64,000 bases of DNA from the NCBI RefSeq assembly GCF_024539675.1, contig NZ_JAHHIT010000004.1:79240-143239 (forward strand). Direction: 5' to 3'. Origin of the DNA: Streptomyces hilarionis. Its GTDB lineage: Bacteria; Actinomycetota; Actinomycetes; Streptomycetales; Streptomycetaceae. The notes beneath the pieces are model-generated. The model did no database searches, was not told the origin of the DNA, and saw only the letters and a list, made by a program, of their open reading frames with translations. The position numbers and the translations under genes are program-made. This document shows, in pieces, positions 48,543-57,602 of this stretch. How positions within the stretch are numbered: position 1 is the first letter of the stretch; each line of letters begins with the position of its first letter.

Positions 48543-49437
48543 CGCCCGGGGCCTCGTCGACGCCCACCACCACGTGTGGGACCTGGACGTCCGCCCGCAG
48601 CCCTGGCTCGACGCGCCCGGCCACGAGCCTCTGCGCCGCTCCTTCGGCCCGCGCGACCTGCTGTCGGCCGCGACCCGGCCGATCAGGGGACGCCGGCTGA
48701 CGAGCACGGTCGTCGTCCAGTGCGTCGCCTCCCTTCCCGAGACGCGCGACCTCCTCGCCCTGGCCGCCGACGACCCGCACATCGGCGCCGTCGTCGGCTG
48801 GGCGGACCTGACGTCCCCCGCAGTCGGTGACGTGCTCGACGAGCTGCGCGCGGGACCCGGCGGCCGCCGGCTGCGCGCCGTACGCCACGTCGTGCAGGCG
48901 GAGCCGGATCCGCACTGGCTGCAACGTCCCGAGGTCGAAAGGGGGTTGAGGGCGGTCGGCGCACGCGGCCTCGGCTACGACGTGCTCGTCCGCGCCCCCC
49001 AGCTCCCGCAGGCCGTCCGGCTCGCCCAACGGCTGCCCGAGCTGCCGCTCGTCCTCGACCACGGCGGAAAGCCGCCGCTCGCCGGAGCGGACCTCACCGA
49101 CTGGAGCCGACTCGTGCGCGAGCTGGCAGCGCACCTCCAGGTCCGCTGCAAGGTGTCCGGCCTGATCACCGAGGCGGACCACGAGAAGTGGACCGTCGAC
49201 GACATCCGCCCCGCGTGGGACGTCCTGCTCCGCGCCTTCGGCCCCGACCGGCTGATGTTCGGCTCCGACTGGCCGGTCGTCGACCTGGCCGGCGGATGGA
49301 ACCGCTGGGCCGCCACCGTCGACGACCTCCTGGACGACTGCTCCGGCACCGAGGTCCACGCGGTCCTCGCCGGCACCGCGACCGCCTTCTACGACCTGAC
49401 CCCCGACCCGACGAAGGAGATGACGCCGTGCTCCTGA
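48535..49437 (+). CDS. Amidohydrolase family protein, probable L-fuconolactonase
   Basis: A 300-residue amidohydrolase-2 TIM-barrel protein. [19 protein letters not shown] provides the metal-binding HxH, later positions are [10 protein letters not shown] (His), [15 protein letters not shown] and [14 protein letters not shown] (catalytic Asp), the pattern of the sugar-acid lactonase subgroup (COG3618). In this setting it should open L-fucono-lactone to L-fuconate. GTG 48535 overlaps the dehydratase stop by eight bases. Confidence 0.85.
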   Translation: MSDARGLVDAHHHVWDLDVRPQPWLDAPGHEPLRRSFGPRDLLSAATRPIRGRRLTSTVVVQCVASLPETRDLLALAADDPHIGAVVGWADLTSPAVGDVLDELRAGPGGRRLRAVRHVVQAEPDPHWLQRPEVERGLRAVGARGLGYDVLVRAPQLPQAVRLAQRLPELPLVLDHGGKPPLAGADLTDWSRLVRELAAHLQVRCKVSGLITEADHEKWTVDDIRPAWDVLLRAFGPDRLMFGSDWPVVDLAGGWNRWAATVDDLLDDCSGTEVHAVLAGTATAFYDLTPDPTKEMTPCS

Positions 49438-49865
49438 CGGAACTGCTGCACCCCGGCATCCTCGCCTCCCTGGCCGGCGCGGGACACGGCGCCCGTGTCC
49501 TGCTCGCCGACGGCCACTACCCCGCGAGCACCGCCACCGGCGAACGCGCCCGCACCGTCCACCTCAACCTCGCCCCGGGCCTGCTCGACGTCACGACCGT
49601 GCTCGACGTGCTGCTGCGCGCCCTGCCCGTGGAAGCGGCGCACGTGATGGTGCCGCCCGAGGGCGAACCCGAACCGCCCGCCATCGCCGAGTACCGCTCG
49701 ATGCTGGCGCCCCTGCCGGTCGGCACGCTCGATCGCTTCGCGTTCTACGACGCCGCCCGTTCGTCCGACCTGGCGCTGGCCGTCGTCACCGCCGACATCC
49801 GCACCTACGCCAACCTGCTGCTGACCATCGGCGTCCGCGCTGAAGGGACCCTGACGAAACGATGA
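49428..49865 (+). CDS. fucU: L-fucose mutarotase (RbsD/FucU family)
   Basis: A 145-residue protein that interconverts alpha and beta anomers of L-fucose. It starts [19 protein letters not shown] with the conserved His, continues LLADGHYPAST, and ends with DIRTYANLLLTIGV, where the Tyr is the family's catalytic residue; the middle AHVMVPPEGEPEPPAIAEYRSML is FucU-like. GTG 49428 follows GAAGGAGA and overlaps the lactonase gene by ten bases. It supplies the beta-anomer for the dehydrogenase step. Confidence 0.87.
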   Translation: MLLTELLHPGILASLAGAGHGARVLLADGHYPASTATGERARTVHLNLAPGLLDVTTVLDVLLRALPVEAAHVMVPPEGEPEPPAIAEYRSMLAPLPVGTLDRFAFYDAARSSDLALAVVTADIRTYANLLLTIGVRAEGTLTKR

Positions 49866-50932
49866 CACTGGCCGTCCGTTACAAGGCAGCCCGCACCCTG
49901 GACACGGCGGTGGTCGAACCCGCCGCCCCCGGCCCGGGCGAGGTGGAGCTCGCCCCCGCCTACGTCGGCATCTGCGGCACCGACCTGCACATCTTCCACG
50001 GCGACATGGACGCCCGCGTCGCCGCACCCGCCGTCCTCGGGCACGAGATGTCCGGCCGCGTCACCCGCGTCGGCCCGGGCGTGGAGGGCTGGGCGCCCGG
50101 CGACGCCGTGACGGTGATGCCGTTGCGCTGGGACGACGCCTGCCCGGCCTGTCTGAAGGGCCATCAGCACATCTGTCAGCGACTGGACTTCATCGGCATC
50201 GACTCGCCGGGGGCGATGCAGCAGCGCTGGACGGTTCCCGCCTCGACGCTGATAGGGCTGCCGGACGAGCTCGCCCTGGACCGGGCCGCGCTCGTCGAGC
50301 CCACCGCGGTCGCGGTGCACGACGTGGGCCGGGCCGGGGTGGCCGAGGGGGAGCGGGTCGTGGTGGTCGGCGGCGGTCCCGTCGGCGTCCTGATCGCGCT
50401 GGTGGCCCGGGCCGCGGGGGCGGACGTCCGCGTGGTGGAGCCGAGCGCCCACCGTCGGCTGCTCGCCCAGGAGTTGGGGCTGACGGCGTGGAACCCGGCC
50501 GACGACGACGTGCCGGCACTGGTGGGGGAGTGGACCGGGGAGGCGGGCGCGGAGGTGGCGTTCGAGGTGTCCGGTGCGGCGGGCGGCGTGGACACGGCGG
50601 TCGACGTCCTCGGCGTGCGGGGCCGGCTGTGTCTGGTGGCGATCCACCCCCGCCCGCGGGAGGTGAACCTGCACCGCTTCTTCTGGCGTGAACTCACCCT
50701 CGTCGGCGCCCGGTTGTACGACCGCTCCGACTTCGGGCGCGCGGTGGCCCTGGTCGCCGACGGCACGATCCCGGCCGACCGGCTGATCAGCAAGGTGGTG
50801 CCGCTCACGGAGGCGGCGGCCGCGTTCGAGGCGCTGGAGGGCGGCGGTGACGTGATGAAGATCCTCGTGGACTGCACCGGCGCCGACGGCGACACCGACG
50901 GCGTCGACGACGCCCGAGGAGCCGCCGTATGA
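49862..50932 (+). CDS. Zinc-type alcohol dehydrogenase (MDR family)
   Basis: A 356-residue medium-chain dehydrogenase. The catalytic zinc site is visible as GICGTDLHIFHGD and VLGHEMSGRV, and the Rossmann motif VVVVGGGPVGVLIALVARAAG lies near residue 165. The structural zinc lobe, normally four Cys, reads DDACPACLKGHQHIC with only three Cys, so that site may be altered or lost. By context it oxidises a polyol, sugar or keto-deoxy acid of the fucose route; which step is not determined. ATG 49862 overlaps the fucU stop by four bases. Confidence 0.82.
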   Translation: MTLAVRYKAARTLDTAVVEPAAPGPGEVELAPAYVGICGTDLHIFHGDMDARVAAPAVLGHEMSGRVTRVGPGVEGWAPGDAVTVMPLRWDDACPACLKGHQHICQRLDFIGIDSPGAMQQRWTVPASTLIGLPDELALDRAALVEPTAVAVHDVGRAGVAEGERVVVVGGGPVGVLIALVARAAGADVRVVEPSAHRRLLAQELGLTAWNPADDDVPALVGEWTGEAGAEVAFEVSGAAGGVDTAVDVLGVRGRLCLVAIHPRPREVNLHRFFWRELTLVGARLYDRSDFGRAVALVADGTIPADRLISKVVPLTEAAAAFEALEGGGDVMKILVDCTGADGDTDGVDDARGAAV

Positions 50933-51690
50933 ACGCCTTCGACCTCACCGGCAGGCTCGCCGTCGTCACCGGGGCGCGGCGCGGGATCGGCCGGGCCATG
51001 GCCCGCGCGCTCGCCGAGGCCGGCGCGGACGTCGTCGGGGTCAGCGCCGGCATGGAGGCCTCGGGCAGCGCCGTGGAGAAGGACGTCACCGCCACGGGCC
51101 GTGCCTTCGAGGCGATCCGCACCGACTTCGCCGACCCCGAAGCCGTCCGCGCCCTGGGCGCCGACCTCGCGAGCCGGGAGCGGCCGGTGGACATCCTGGT
51201 CAACAACGCGGGCACGATCCGCCGCGCGCCCGCCGCCGAACACACCGACGCGGACTGGGACCTGGTCCTCCAGGTCAACCTGAGCGCACAGTTCGCGCTG
51301 GCCCGGGCGGTCGGCGCGGCGATGGTGGCCCGCGGCCGGGGGAAGATCGTCTTCACGGCGTCGCTGCTCAGCTTCCAGGGCGGCATCACCGTGCCCGGCT
51401 ACACCGCCGCCAAGCACGGGGTCGCCGGCCTCACCAAGGCGCTGGCCAACGAGTGGGCCCCGCACGGCGTCAACGTCAACGCCATCGCCCCGGGCTACAT
51501 CGCCACCGACAACACCCGCGCCCTCCAGGACGACCCTGCGCGCAGCAGGGCGATCCTGGAGCGCATCCCGGCCGCGCGGTGGGGCGACGCGGACGACCTC
51601 GCCGGCGCCACCGTCTTCCTCGCCTCGGACGCCGCCGCCTATGTGCACGGCGTCGTCCTGCCCGTCGACGGCGGATGGCTCGGTCGATGA
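50929..51690 (+). CDS. KduD-like short-chain dehydrogenase
   Basis: A 253-residue classical SDR. TGARRGIGRAMARALAEAGA binds NAD(P); ILVNNAGTIRRAP, Ser in FTASLLSFQGG, and GYTAAKHG (YxxxK) complete the active site; VNVNAIAPGYIATDNTRALQDD is typical of 2-dehydro-3-deoxy-D-gluconate 5-dehydrogenase (KduD) and of 2-keto-3-deoxy-L-fuconate dehydrogenases. In this locus oxidation of 2-keto-3-deoxy-L-fuconate is the most likely step. ATG 50929 overlaps the previous stop; its own stop overlaps the next start. Confidence 0.87.
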   Translation: MNAFDLTGRLAVVTGARRGIGRAMARALAEAGADVVGVSAGMEASGSAVEKDVTATGRAFEAIRTDFADPEAVRALGADLASRERPVDILVNNAGTIRRAPAAEHTDADWDLVLQVNLSAQFALARAVGAAMVARGRGKIVFTASLLSFQGGITVPGYTAAKHGVAGLTKALANEWAPHGVNVNAIAPGYIATDNTRALQDDPARSRAILERIPAARWGDADDLAGATVFLASDAAAYVHGVVLPVDGGWLGR

Positions 51691-52724
51691 CCGCCGACCT
51701 GAGCGCCGGTCCGGCCGACGGCATGGCGACCGTGCTGGCCGGAGCCCGACTGCTGCCCGTGCTGACCGTGCCGTCCCCGGCGAGCGCGGGCCCGCTGGCC
51801 GACGCGCTCGCCGCCGGCGGCGCGACCTGCGCCGAGGTCACCCTGCGCACGCCGGGGGCCGAGCAGGCGCTCAGGGAGATGGCGGCGCACGGCGGGCTCG
51901 CCGTCGGAGCCGGCACCGTGCTCACCGCGGAACAGGCGGAGCGGGCCGTGGCCGCCGGGGCCCGCTTCGTCGTCTCGCCCGGCTTCGACGAGGAGGTCGT
52001 CAACACGTGCCGCGACCTGGGCGTGCCGGTCGTTCCCGGCGTCGCCACGGCCACCGAGCTGATGCGCGCGGACACGGTGTTCTCGGCCGGAGCGCGCTGG
52101 TTCCACACGGGCGGCATCTTCGCGGGGCTGTCCGACACCACCGTCGACGTCGCCGACGAGGCCATGGCGGCCGCGCGCCGCCACGGCGTCACCGTCTCCT
52201 ACGACCCCAACCACCGCCCCAGTCTGTGGACCGGCCGCGGCGGACCGCAGCGGGCCCGCGAGGTCGACCTGCGCCTCGCCCGGCACGCCGACGTCGTGGT
52301 GGGCGCACTCGGCCTGGCCGGGGAGCACCCGGGCGCCGTGCGCTTCGGCGCGGACGAGGTGCCGGACGCGCTCGCCGAGGCGGCCGGACGGCTGCCCGGT
52401 GTGAACGTCCTGGCCACGACCCTGCGCGAGGCGCCCTCGGCGGGTGTGAACGACTGGTCCGCCGCGGCCTGGTCCGCCGGGACCGGCTTCGTGACGGGCC
52501 CCCGGATGCCGGGCCTGCACGTCCTGGACCGCATCGGCTCCGGCGACGCCTTCGCCGCGGGACTGATCCACGGCCTGCTCGCGGGTCACCCCCTGGACCG
52601 TGCCCTGGCCTACGGCACCGCCCACGGCGCCCTCACCATGACCACTCCCGGAGACGTCTCCATGGCCACGCTCGCCGAGGTGGAGGCACTCGTCGCCGGC
52701 GCCGACGCCCACGTCAGACGCTGA
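51687..52724 (+). CDS. Chimeric KDPG-aldolase N-half / PfkB sugar-kinase C-half protein
   Basis: A 345-residue protein that changes family near residue 129. Residues about 10-128 are KDPG/KHG aldolase (LPVLTVPSPASAGPLADALAAGG, CAEVTLRTPGAEQAL, VGAGTVLTAEQAERAV, FVVSPGFDEEVV, PVVPGVATATELMRA). The sequence then continues directly as the middle of a 2-keto-3-deoxygluconate kinase (ARWFHTGGIFAGLS, VTVSYDPNHRPSLW, NDWSAAAWSAGTG, catalytic DRIGSGDAFAAG, AHGALTMTTPGDVSMATLAEVEAL). The aldolase Schiff-base Lys segment (KFFPAE in relatives) and the kinase N-terminal substrate-binding half are both missing, and the kinase NEED segment is degenerate. No frameshift is seen. Probably an in-frame deletion fusion of adjacent eda and kdgK genes; activity is doubtful. 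ATG 51687. Confidence 0.8.
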   Translation: MTADLSAGPADGMATVLAGARLLPVLTVPSPASAGPLADALAAGGATCAEVTLRTPGAEQALREMAAHGGLAVGAGTVLTAEQAERAVAAGARFVVSPGFDEEVVNTCRDLGVPVVPGVATATELMRADTVFSAGARWFHTGGIFAGLSDTTVDVADEAMAAARRHGVTVSYDPNHRPSLWTGRGGPQRAREVDLRLARHADVVVGALGLAGEHPGAVRFGADEVPDALAEAAGRLPGVNVLATTLREAPSAGVNDWSAAAWSAGTGFVTGPRMPGLHVLDRIGSGDAFAAGLIHGLLAGHPLDRALAYGTAHGALTMTTPGDVSMATLAEVEALVAGADAHVRR

Positions 52725-52773
52725 CCGGCGCCGTTCCTCCCCGGCGCTCCCCCGCCCCCCCCAGGAGCACGAC

Positions 52774-53787
52774 TTGCACCACCACAGGATCCGGCACACG
52801 CCCGTCGCGCTCACCGCACTCGGCTTCGGCGCCTCGGTGATCGGCAACCTCTACCGGGTCACCCCGGCCCAGGACGCGTCGGCCGCCGTCGACGCGGCCT
52901 GGGACGCGGGCATCCGCACCTTCGACACCGCACCGCACTACGGCCTCGGCCTGTCCGAACGCCGCCTCGGCGCAGCCCTGCGCGGCCGACCGCGCGAGGA
53001 CTACGTCGTCTCCTCCAAGGCGGGCCGCCTCCTCGTCCCCAACGAACACCCGCGCGGCATCGACGACCAGGGCTTCGTCGTCCGCGACGAACTGCGCCGG
53101 CAGTGGGACTTCAGCCGCGACGGCGTGCTGCGCTCCCTCGACGAAACCCTGCGGCGCACCGGCCTGGACCGCCTCGACGTCGTCTACCTCCACGACCCGG
53201 ACGACCACTGGCCGCAGGCCGCCGACGAGGCCATGCCCACCCTCGCGGAACTGCGCGACCAGGGCGTCATCGGCGCGATCGGCGCCGGCATGAACCAGTC
53301 CGCCATGCTCGCCCGCTTCCTGCGCGAGACCGCCGCCGACGTCGTCATGCTCGCCGGACGCTACACACTCCTGGACCAGTCGGCGCTGGACGACGTCCTG
53401 CCCGCCGCCGCGGACCTCGGCAAGAGCGTGGTGGCCGTCGGCGTCTTCAACTCCGGCCTGCTCTCCCGAGACCGGCCCGCCGAAGGCATGAAGTACGACT
53501 ACCAGGACGCCCCCGCCGGACTCGTCGCCCGCGCCCGCGCCATCGCCGACGTCTGTGAACAGCACGGAACCACCCTGCCCGCCGCCGCCATCGCCTTCCC
53601 CTTCACCCACCCCGCCGTCGTCAACGTCACGCTCGGCATGCGCACTGCCGAGCAGGTCGTGCGCAACGTGGAGCTCCATGCGCGGCGCATCCCCGACGGC
53701 CTCTGGGACGAGCTGCGCGCCCAGGGGCTGATCAGGCCGGACGTGCCCGTGGGGAGCCACGGCGGGCGGGACGCGCGGTGTCGCTGA
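52774..53787 (+). CDS. Aldo/keto reductase, probable L-fucose dehydrogenase
   Basis: A 337-residue AKR of the D-threo-aldose (L-fucose) 1-dehydrogenase type. ALGFGASVIGNLYR opens the barrel; FDTAPHYGLGLSERRLG gives Asp and Tyr, VVSSKAGRLLVP the Lys, and VVYLHDPDDHWP the His; VGVFNSGLLSRDRP and EGMKYDYQDAP are typical of this subgroup. It should oxidise L-fucose to the lactone, the first catabolic step. TTG start at 52774 follows CCAGGAGCACGAC. Its end overlaps the regulator gene by ten bases. Confidence 0.87.
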   Translation: MHHHRIRHTPVALTALGFGASVIGNLYRVTPAQDASAAVDAAWDAGIRTFDTAPHYGLGLSERRLGAALRGRPREDYVVSSKAGRLLVPNEHPRGIDDQGFVVRDELRRQWDFSRDGVLRSLDETLRRTGLDRLDVVYLHDPDDHWPQAADEAMPTLAELRDQGVIGAIGAGMNQSAMLARFLRETAADVVMLAGRYTLLDQSALDDVLPAAADLGKSVVAVGVFNSGLLSRDRPAEGMKYDYQDAPAGLVARARAIADVCEQHGTTLPAAAIAFPFTHPAVVNVTLGMRTAEQVVRNVELHARRIPDGLWDELRAQGLIRPDVPVGSHGGRDARCR

Positions 53788-54500
53788 CGGACAGGGCCAT
53801 CGACCAGCTCCGTGAACTGATCCTGACCGGCGCGCTGCCCCCGGGGTCGAAACTCCCTCCGGAGCCGGATCTCGCCGCCCAGCTGGGCCTGTCCCGCAAC
53901 CTCGCCCGCGAGGCGGTCAAGGCGCTGGCCGTGGCCCGAGTCCTGGAGGTCCGGCGGGGCGACGGCACCTATGTGACCAGCCTTCAGCCGAGCCTGCTCC
54001 TGGCAGGACTCGGCGGCGCGGTGGAGCTGCTCCAGGGCGACGCGGTCGCCCTCAAGGACCTCATGGAAGTACGGCGCCTCCTCGAACCGCTCGCCACCGC
54101 CCTGGCCGCCGTCCGCATCTCCGACGGACAACTCGCCGAGGTCGAAGGGCATCTGGACGCCATGCGCGAGGCTCGCGAGGACGTCGAACGGCTCAACGCC
54201 CACGACGCCGCGTTCCATCGCGCGGTCATCGCGGCCACGGGCAACGAAACCCTCCTCGCCCTTCTCGAGGGCATCTCCGGCCGTACCCTGCGCGCCCGCA
54301 TCCGGCGCGGCCTGGTCGACTCCCAGGCCGCCGGACGCACCCTCGCCGAACACGAGGCGATCTTCGACGCGCTGTCCGCCCGCGACGCCGCCCTCAGCCA
54401 GGCCGCCGCACTGCTGCACGTGAGCAACACCGAGCGGTGGCTGAAGGAGCACCTGCGCTCCGGTGCGCCCCTGCCTTTCGGGACGCCCGCACGGGGGTGA
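53778..54500 (+). CDS. GntR family regulator, FadR/FCD subgroup
   Basis: A 240-residue regulator closing the fucose operon. The winged helix at the N-terminus reads AIDQLRELILTGALPPGSKLPPEPDLAAQLGLSRNLAREAVKAL and VRRGDGTYV. The C-terminal FCD ligand domain has LMEVRRLLEPLATALAA, the metal-binding DAAFHRAVIAATGN and SQAAGRTLAEHEAIFDAL (His). FCD domains bind organic or sugar acids with a metal, so L-fuconate or 2-keto-3-deoxy-L-fuconate could be the inducer. It probably binds the palindrome at 43145-43163. GTG 53778. Confidence 0.9.
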   Translation: MSLTDRAIDQLRELILTGALPPGSKLPPEPDLAAQLGLSRNLAREAVKALAVARVLEVRRGDGTYVTSLQPSLLLAGLGGAVELLQGDAVALKDLMEVRRLLEPLATALAAVRISDGQLAEVEGHLDAMREAREDVERLNAHDAAFHRAVIAATGNETLLALLEGISGRTLRARIRRGLVDSQAAGRTLAEHEAIFDALSARDAALSQAAALLHVSNTERWLKEHLRSGAPLPFGTPARG

Positions 54501-54664
54501 CGAGCCACGCCGCCGAGTCCCTCGCCGGGACGGCCCGCGGGCGCCGCCACGGCCTTCGTCGCGTTCCGGCGGTTGAGCGGGGGGTGCCGTGGCAGGATGC
54601 TGGAGGCAGCGCCGGTGACGGTCGACGCGGCACCGTGCCGGGGCGCGAGAGGAACGGCGTCGAG

Positions 54665-57106
54665 ATGGCTCCCATGGACCACGAATCCGAGACGACCCCA
54701 GGAGCGAGAGCCACGGGAGCTCCCGAGGACTTCGCCGTCGTCATCGACGCCCGCGGCGCCGTCACCGCCTGGAGCGCGGGAGCCGAGAGGCTGCTCGGAC
54801 ACGGGTCGCGGGACGTCCTCGGCCGGCCCGCCGCCGCCCTGCTCGCCGACAGGCTGCCCGTCGCCCTGCGCCGCCACCTCGCCGCCGGAGTGCCCTGGAC
54901 CAGCGATCTCGCGCTGCGCACCCGCGACGGGGACCGGGTCAAGGTGCAGGTGCGCGGCACACCGCTGACGGACTCGGGCGGCGCGGGCCCCTGGGTCCTC
55001 ACCCCGGCGGCCACCACGTACCAGACCGCGCCGACCGACGCGGCGACGGCCGAGCTGTGGGACCTCACGCTCGCACAGCTCCCGCTGCCCGTGGCCGTCT
55101 ACGACCACGAGGCCCGGTTCGTGGCCTGCAACCAGGTGATGAGCCGTGCCATGGGACTCACCCAGGAGGAGATGAGGGGCCTCACCCTGTGGGAGATCTA
55201 TCCCGCCCCGCCTCTGGGCGAGATCGACCGCCTGCAGCGGCAGGTCGTGCGCACCGGCGAGATGATCTTCCGCGAGGAGCAGCCCTTCCGGGCCTCCGGC
55301 GAGGTCCGCGATCACGCGTGGTCGGTCTACCTCTCCCCGCTGAAGGACCCCGCGGGCACGGTGCTCGGGGTGTCGGCCGCGGTCATCGACATCACCGAGC
55401 AGTACTGGGCCCGGCGCCGGCTGGCGGTGCTGAACGACGCCGGCGCCCGCATCGGCAGCTCCCTGGACGTGACCCGCACGACCGAGGAACTGGCCGAGGT
55501 GGCGGTGACCGGCTTCGCCGACTTCGTCACCGTCGACCTGCTGGAATCCGTCGTCCAGGGCCACGAACCGCAGCCCATCCCGCCCGGGACCGCGGTGCAG
55601 TGCCGTCGCACGGCGCAACGGTCGGTCCTGTCCGGGTGCCCGGAATCCGTCGTCCGGGCGGGCGAGGTCGACGTCTACCCGCCCGGCTCACCGCCGGCCC
55701 AGGCGCTGATCACCGGCCGGGGCGCGCACTACCGTGCGGGCGACCCGAGGCTCGCGCAGTGGTCGACCTCCTCCCCGGCGCGCGCCGAGAGCATGCGCCG
55801 CTTCGGGATCCACTCGGTGATGATGGTGCCGCTGCGCGCCCGGGGCATCACCCTGGGCGTGATGCACCTCCTGCGTCACCGCACGGCGGACGCCTTCGGC
55901 GAGGACGATCTGGCGCTCGCCGAGGAGATCGCCGCCAGGGCCGCGCTGAGCATCGACAACGCCCGTCGCTACACCCGCGAACGCCACACCGCGCTCACCC
56001 TCCAGCGCAGCCTGCTGCCCGAGCGGCTGCCGCGGGCGCGGGCGGTCGCCCTCGCCCACCGCTACCTTCCCGCCGGCGCCGGGGACGAGATCGGCGGTGA
56101 CTGGTTCGACGTCATCGCGCTGTCCGGGGGGCGGGTCGCGCTGGTGGTGGGGGACGTCGTGGGCCACGGCGTGCACGCCTCGGCGACGATGGGCCGCTTG
56201 CGCACGGCGGTACGGACCCTGGCGGACGCCGACTTCGCACCCGACGAACTGCTCACCCGGCTGGACGACCTGGTCATCCGCCTCGACCGGGAGGAGGGCC
56301 CCGACGCGCGCCGGCAGGCGCAGGAGGCCTCGGGGGAGGTGGGGGCCACCTGCCTCTACGCCGTCTACGACCCCGTCGCCGGCGTGTGCGACCTGGCGCG
56401 GGCCGGCCATCCGCCGCCCGTCCTGGTCACGGCCGACGGCGCCGTCGAGGTCCTCGACCTGCCCGCCGGGCCCCCGCTCGGCCTGGGCGGACTGCCCTTC
56501 GAGTCCGCCCGGATCACCATGGCGCAGGACAGCATGCTCGCCCTGTACACCGACGGTCTGATCGAGACGCCCGGCCGTGACATCGACGTCGGGCTGGACC
56601 TGCTGACCGAGGCCCTGCGCCGGCCGGCCGCGGACCTGGAGGAAGTCTGCGACGAGGTGATGCGCAAGGTACGGGCCGACCCGCCCGGCGACGACATCGT
56701 CCTGCTGCTGGCTCGCGCGTCGGGTCTCGGGGCCGACCGGGTGCGCACCTGGCAGCTCCCCGTGGATGCGGCGGCCGTCGCCGGGGCGCGCCGCGCGGCG
56801 AGCGGACAACTGGCCGCCTGGGGCCTGAGCGAACTCGACTTCTCCACCGAACTGATCGTCAGCGAGCTGGTCACCAACGCGATCCGGTACGGCGACGCCC
56901 CCATCGAGCTGCGGCTCATCCGCGCCGACGTGCTGATCTGCGAGGTCTCCGACGGCAGCGGCGCCGCCCCGCACCTGCGGCGGGCCCGCGTCTTCGACGA
57001 GGGCGGACGCGGGCTGCTGCTCGTGGCCCAGGTGGCCGAGCGCTGGGGCAGCCGTCACACCGCCACCGGCAAGACCATCTGGGCTGAACAACCCCTGCCG
57101 CACTGA
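54665..57106 (+). CDS. PAS-GAF-SpoIIE (PP2C) phosphatase with HATPase domain
   Basis: A soluble signalling protein of 813 residues. Domains in order: PAS-like (FAVVIDARGAVTAWSAGAERLLG, about 20-110), second PAS (PLPVAVYDHEARFVACNQVMSRAMG, about 140-250), GAF (ITLGVMHLLRHRTADAFGEDDLALAEEIAARAALSIDNAR, about 260-445), PP2C-SpoIIE (AGDEIGGDWFDVIAL, VGDVVGHGVHASATMG, SMLALYTDGLIET, PPGDDIVLLL, about 460-675) and a C-terminal anti-sigma-kinase-like HATPase (IVSELVTNAIRYGDAP, GGRGLLLVAQVAERWG). It can dephosphorylate an anti-anti-sigma factor and perhaps re-phosphorylate it, controlling an SigB-like sigma. ATG 54665; no sigma genes are adjacent. Confidence 0.87.
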   Translation: MAPMDHESETTPGARATGAPEDFAVVIDARGAVTAWSAGAERLLGHGSRDVLGRPAAALLADRLPVALRRHLAAGVPWTSDLALRTRDGDRVKVQVRGTPLTDSGGAGPWVLTPAATTYQTAPTDAATAELWDLTLAQLPLPVAVYDHEARFVACNQVMSRAMGLTQEEMRGLTLWEIYPAPPLGEIDRLQRQVVRTGEMIFREEQPFRASGEVRDHAWSVYLSPLKDPAGTVLGVSAAVIDITEQYWARRRLAVLNDAGARIGSSLDVTRTTEELAEVAVTGFADFVTVDLLESVVQGHEPQPIPPGTAVQCRRTAQRSVLSGCPESVVRAGEVDVYPPGSPPAQALITGRGAHYRAGDPRLAQWSTSSPARAESMRRFGIHSVMMVPLRARGITLGVMHLLRHRTADAFGEDDLALAEEIAARAALSIDNARRYTRERHTALTLQRSLLPERLPRARAVALAHRYLPAGAGDEIGGDWFDVIALSGGRVALVVGDVVGHGVHASATMGRLRTAVRTLADADFAPDELLTRLDDLVIRLDREEGPDARRQAQEASGEVGATCLYAVYDPVAGVCDLARAGHPPPVLVTADGAVEVLDLPAGPPLGLGGLPFESARITMAQDSMLALYTDGLIETPGRDIDVGLDLLTEALRRPAADLEEVCDEVMRKVRADPPGDDIVLLLARASGLGADRVRTWQLPVDAAAVAGARRAASGQLAAWGLSELDFSTELIVSELVTNAIRYGDAPIELRLIRADVLICEVSDGSGAAPHLRRARVFDEGGRGLLLVAQVAERWGSRHTATGKTIWAEQPLPH

Positions 57107-57308
57107 GTCCGTTCGGCGGGCGGCAGATCCGGCGCCGGGGGAGCGCCGGGGAGCCGGGGAGCACCGGTGGCCGCCCCGCGGCGCGCCGGGGCGCCCGCTC
57201 ACGGCGTGGCCGCGGGCACGCGGACGGACCCGCTCCGGTGGCCGCCCGCCTCCCGCGCTGGTCAGCTCGGAGGAGGCAGACGGCCATCGAGCGAGAGCGG
57301 TTCCCACC

Positions 57309-57602
57309 TTGACGATCATCATCACGTTCGACTTCCCCGGCATGACCCGGGCCCAGTACGAGCAGCTCACCGACAGGATGACCGGGGGACGCGGTCTCTC
57401 GAAGCCCTCGGACTGGCCCGTGCCGGGTCTGATCTCGCACGCGACCGGCCCCAGTCCGACCGGCTGGTTCGTGACGGACGTCTGGGAGTCCGAGGACGCG
57501 TTCCGGCAGTTCGGGGAGAAGCTCGCTCCCCTTCTTCGCGAAGCGGGCGTCCCCGAGACGGAACCTCGGATCTACCAGGCCCACAAGGTGGTCACCGGCT
57601 GA
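57309..57602 (+). CDS. Small ABM-like (dimeric alpha-beta barrel) protein
   Basis: A 97-residue protein with strand IIITFDFPGMTRAQYEQLTDRM, GLISHATGPSPTGWFVTDVWESEDAFRQFGEKLAPLLREAG and terminal YQAHKVVTG, the layout of small dimeric alpha-beta barrel proteins. No catalytic signature or named family can be assigned. It uses a TTG start at 57309. It stands alone between the phosphatase and the catalase. Confidence 0.65.
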   Translation: MTIIITFDFPGMTRAQYEQLTDRMTGGRGLSKPSDWPVPGLISHATGPSPTGWFVTDVWESEDAFRQFGEKLAPLLREAGVPETEPRIYQAHKVVTG

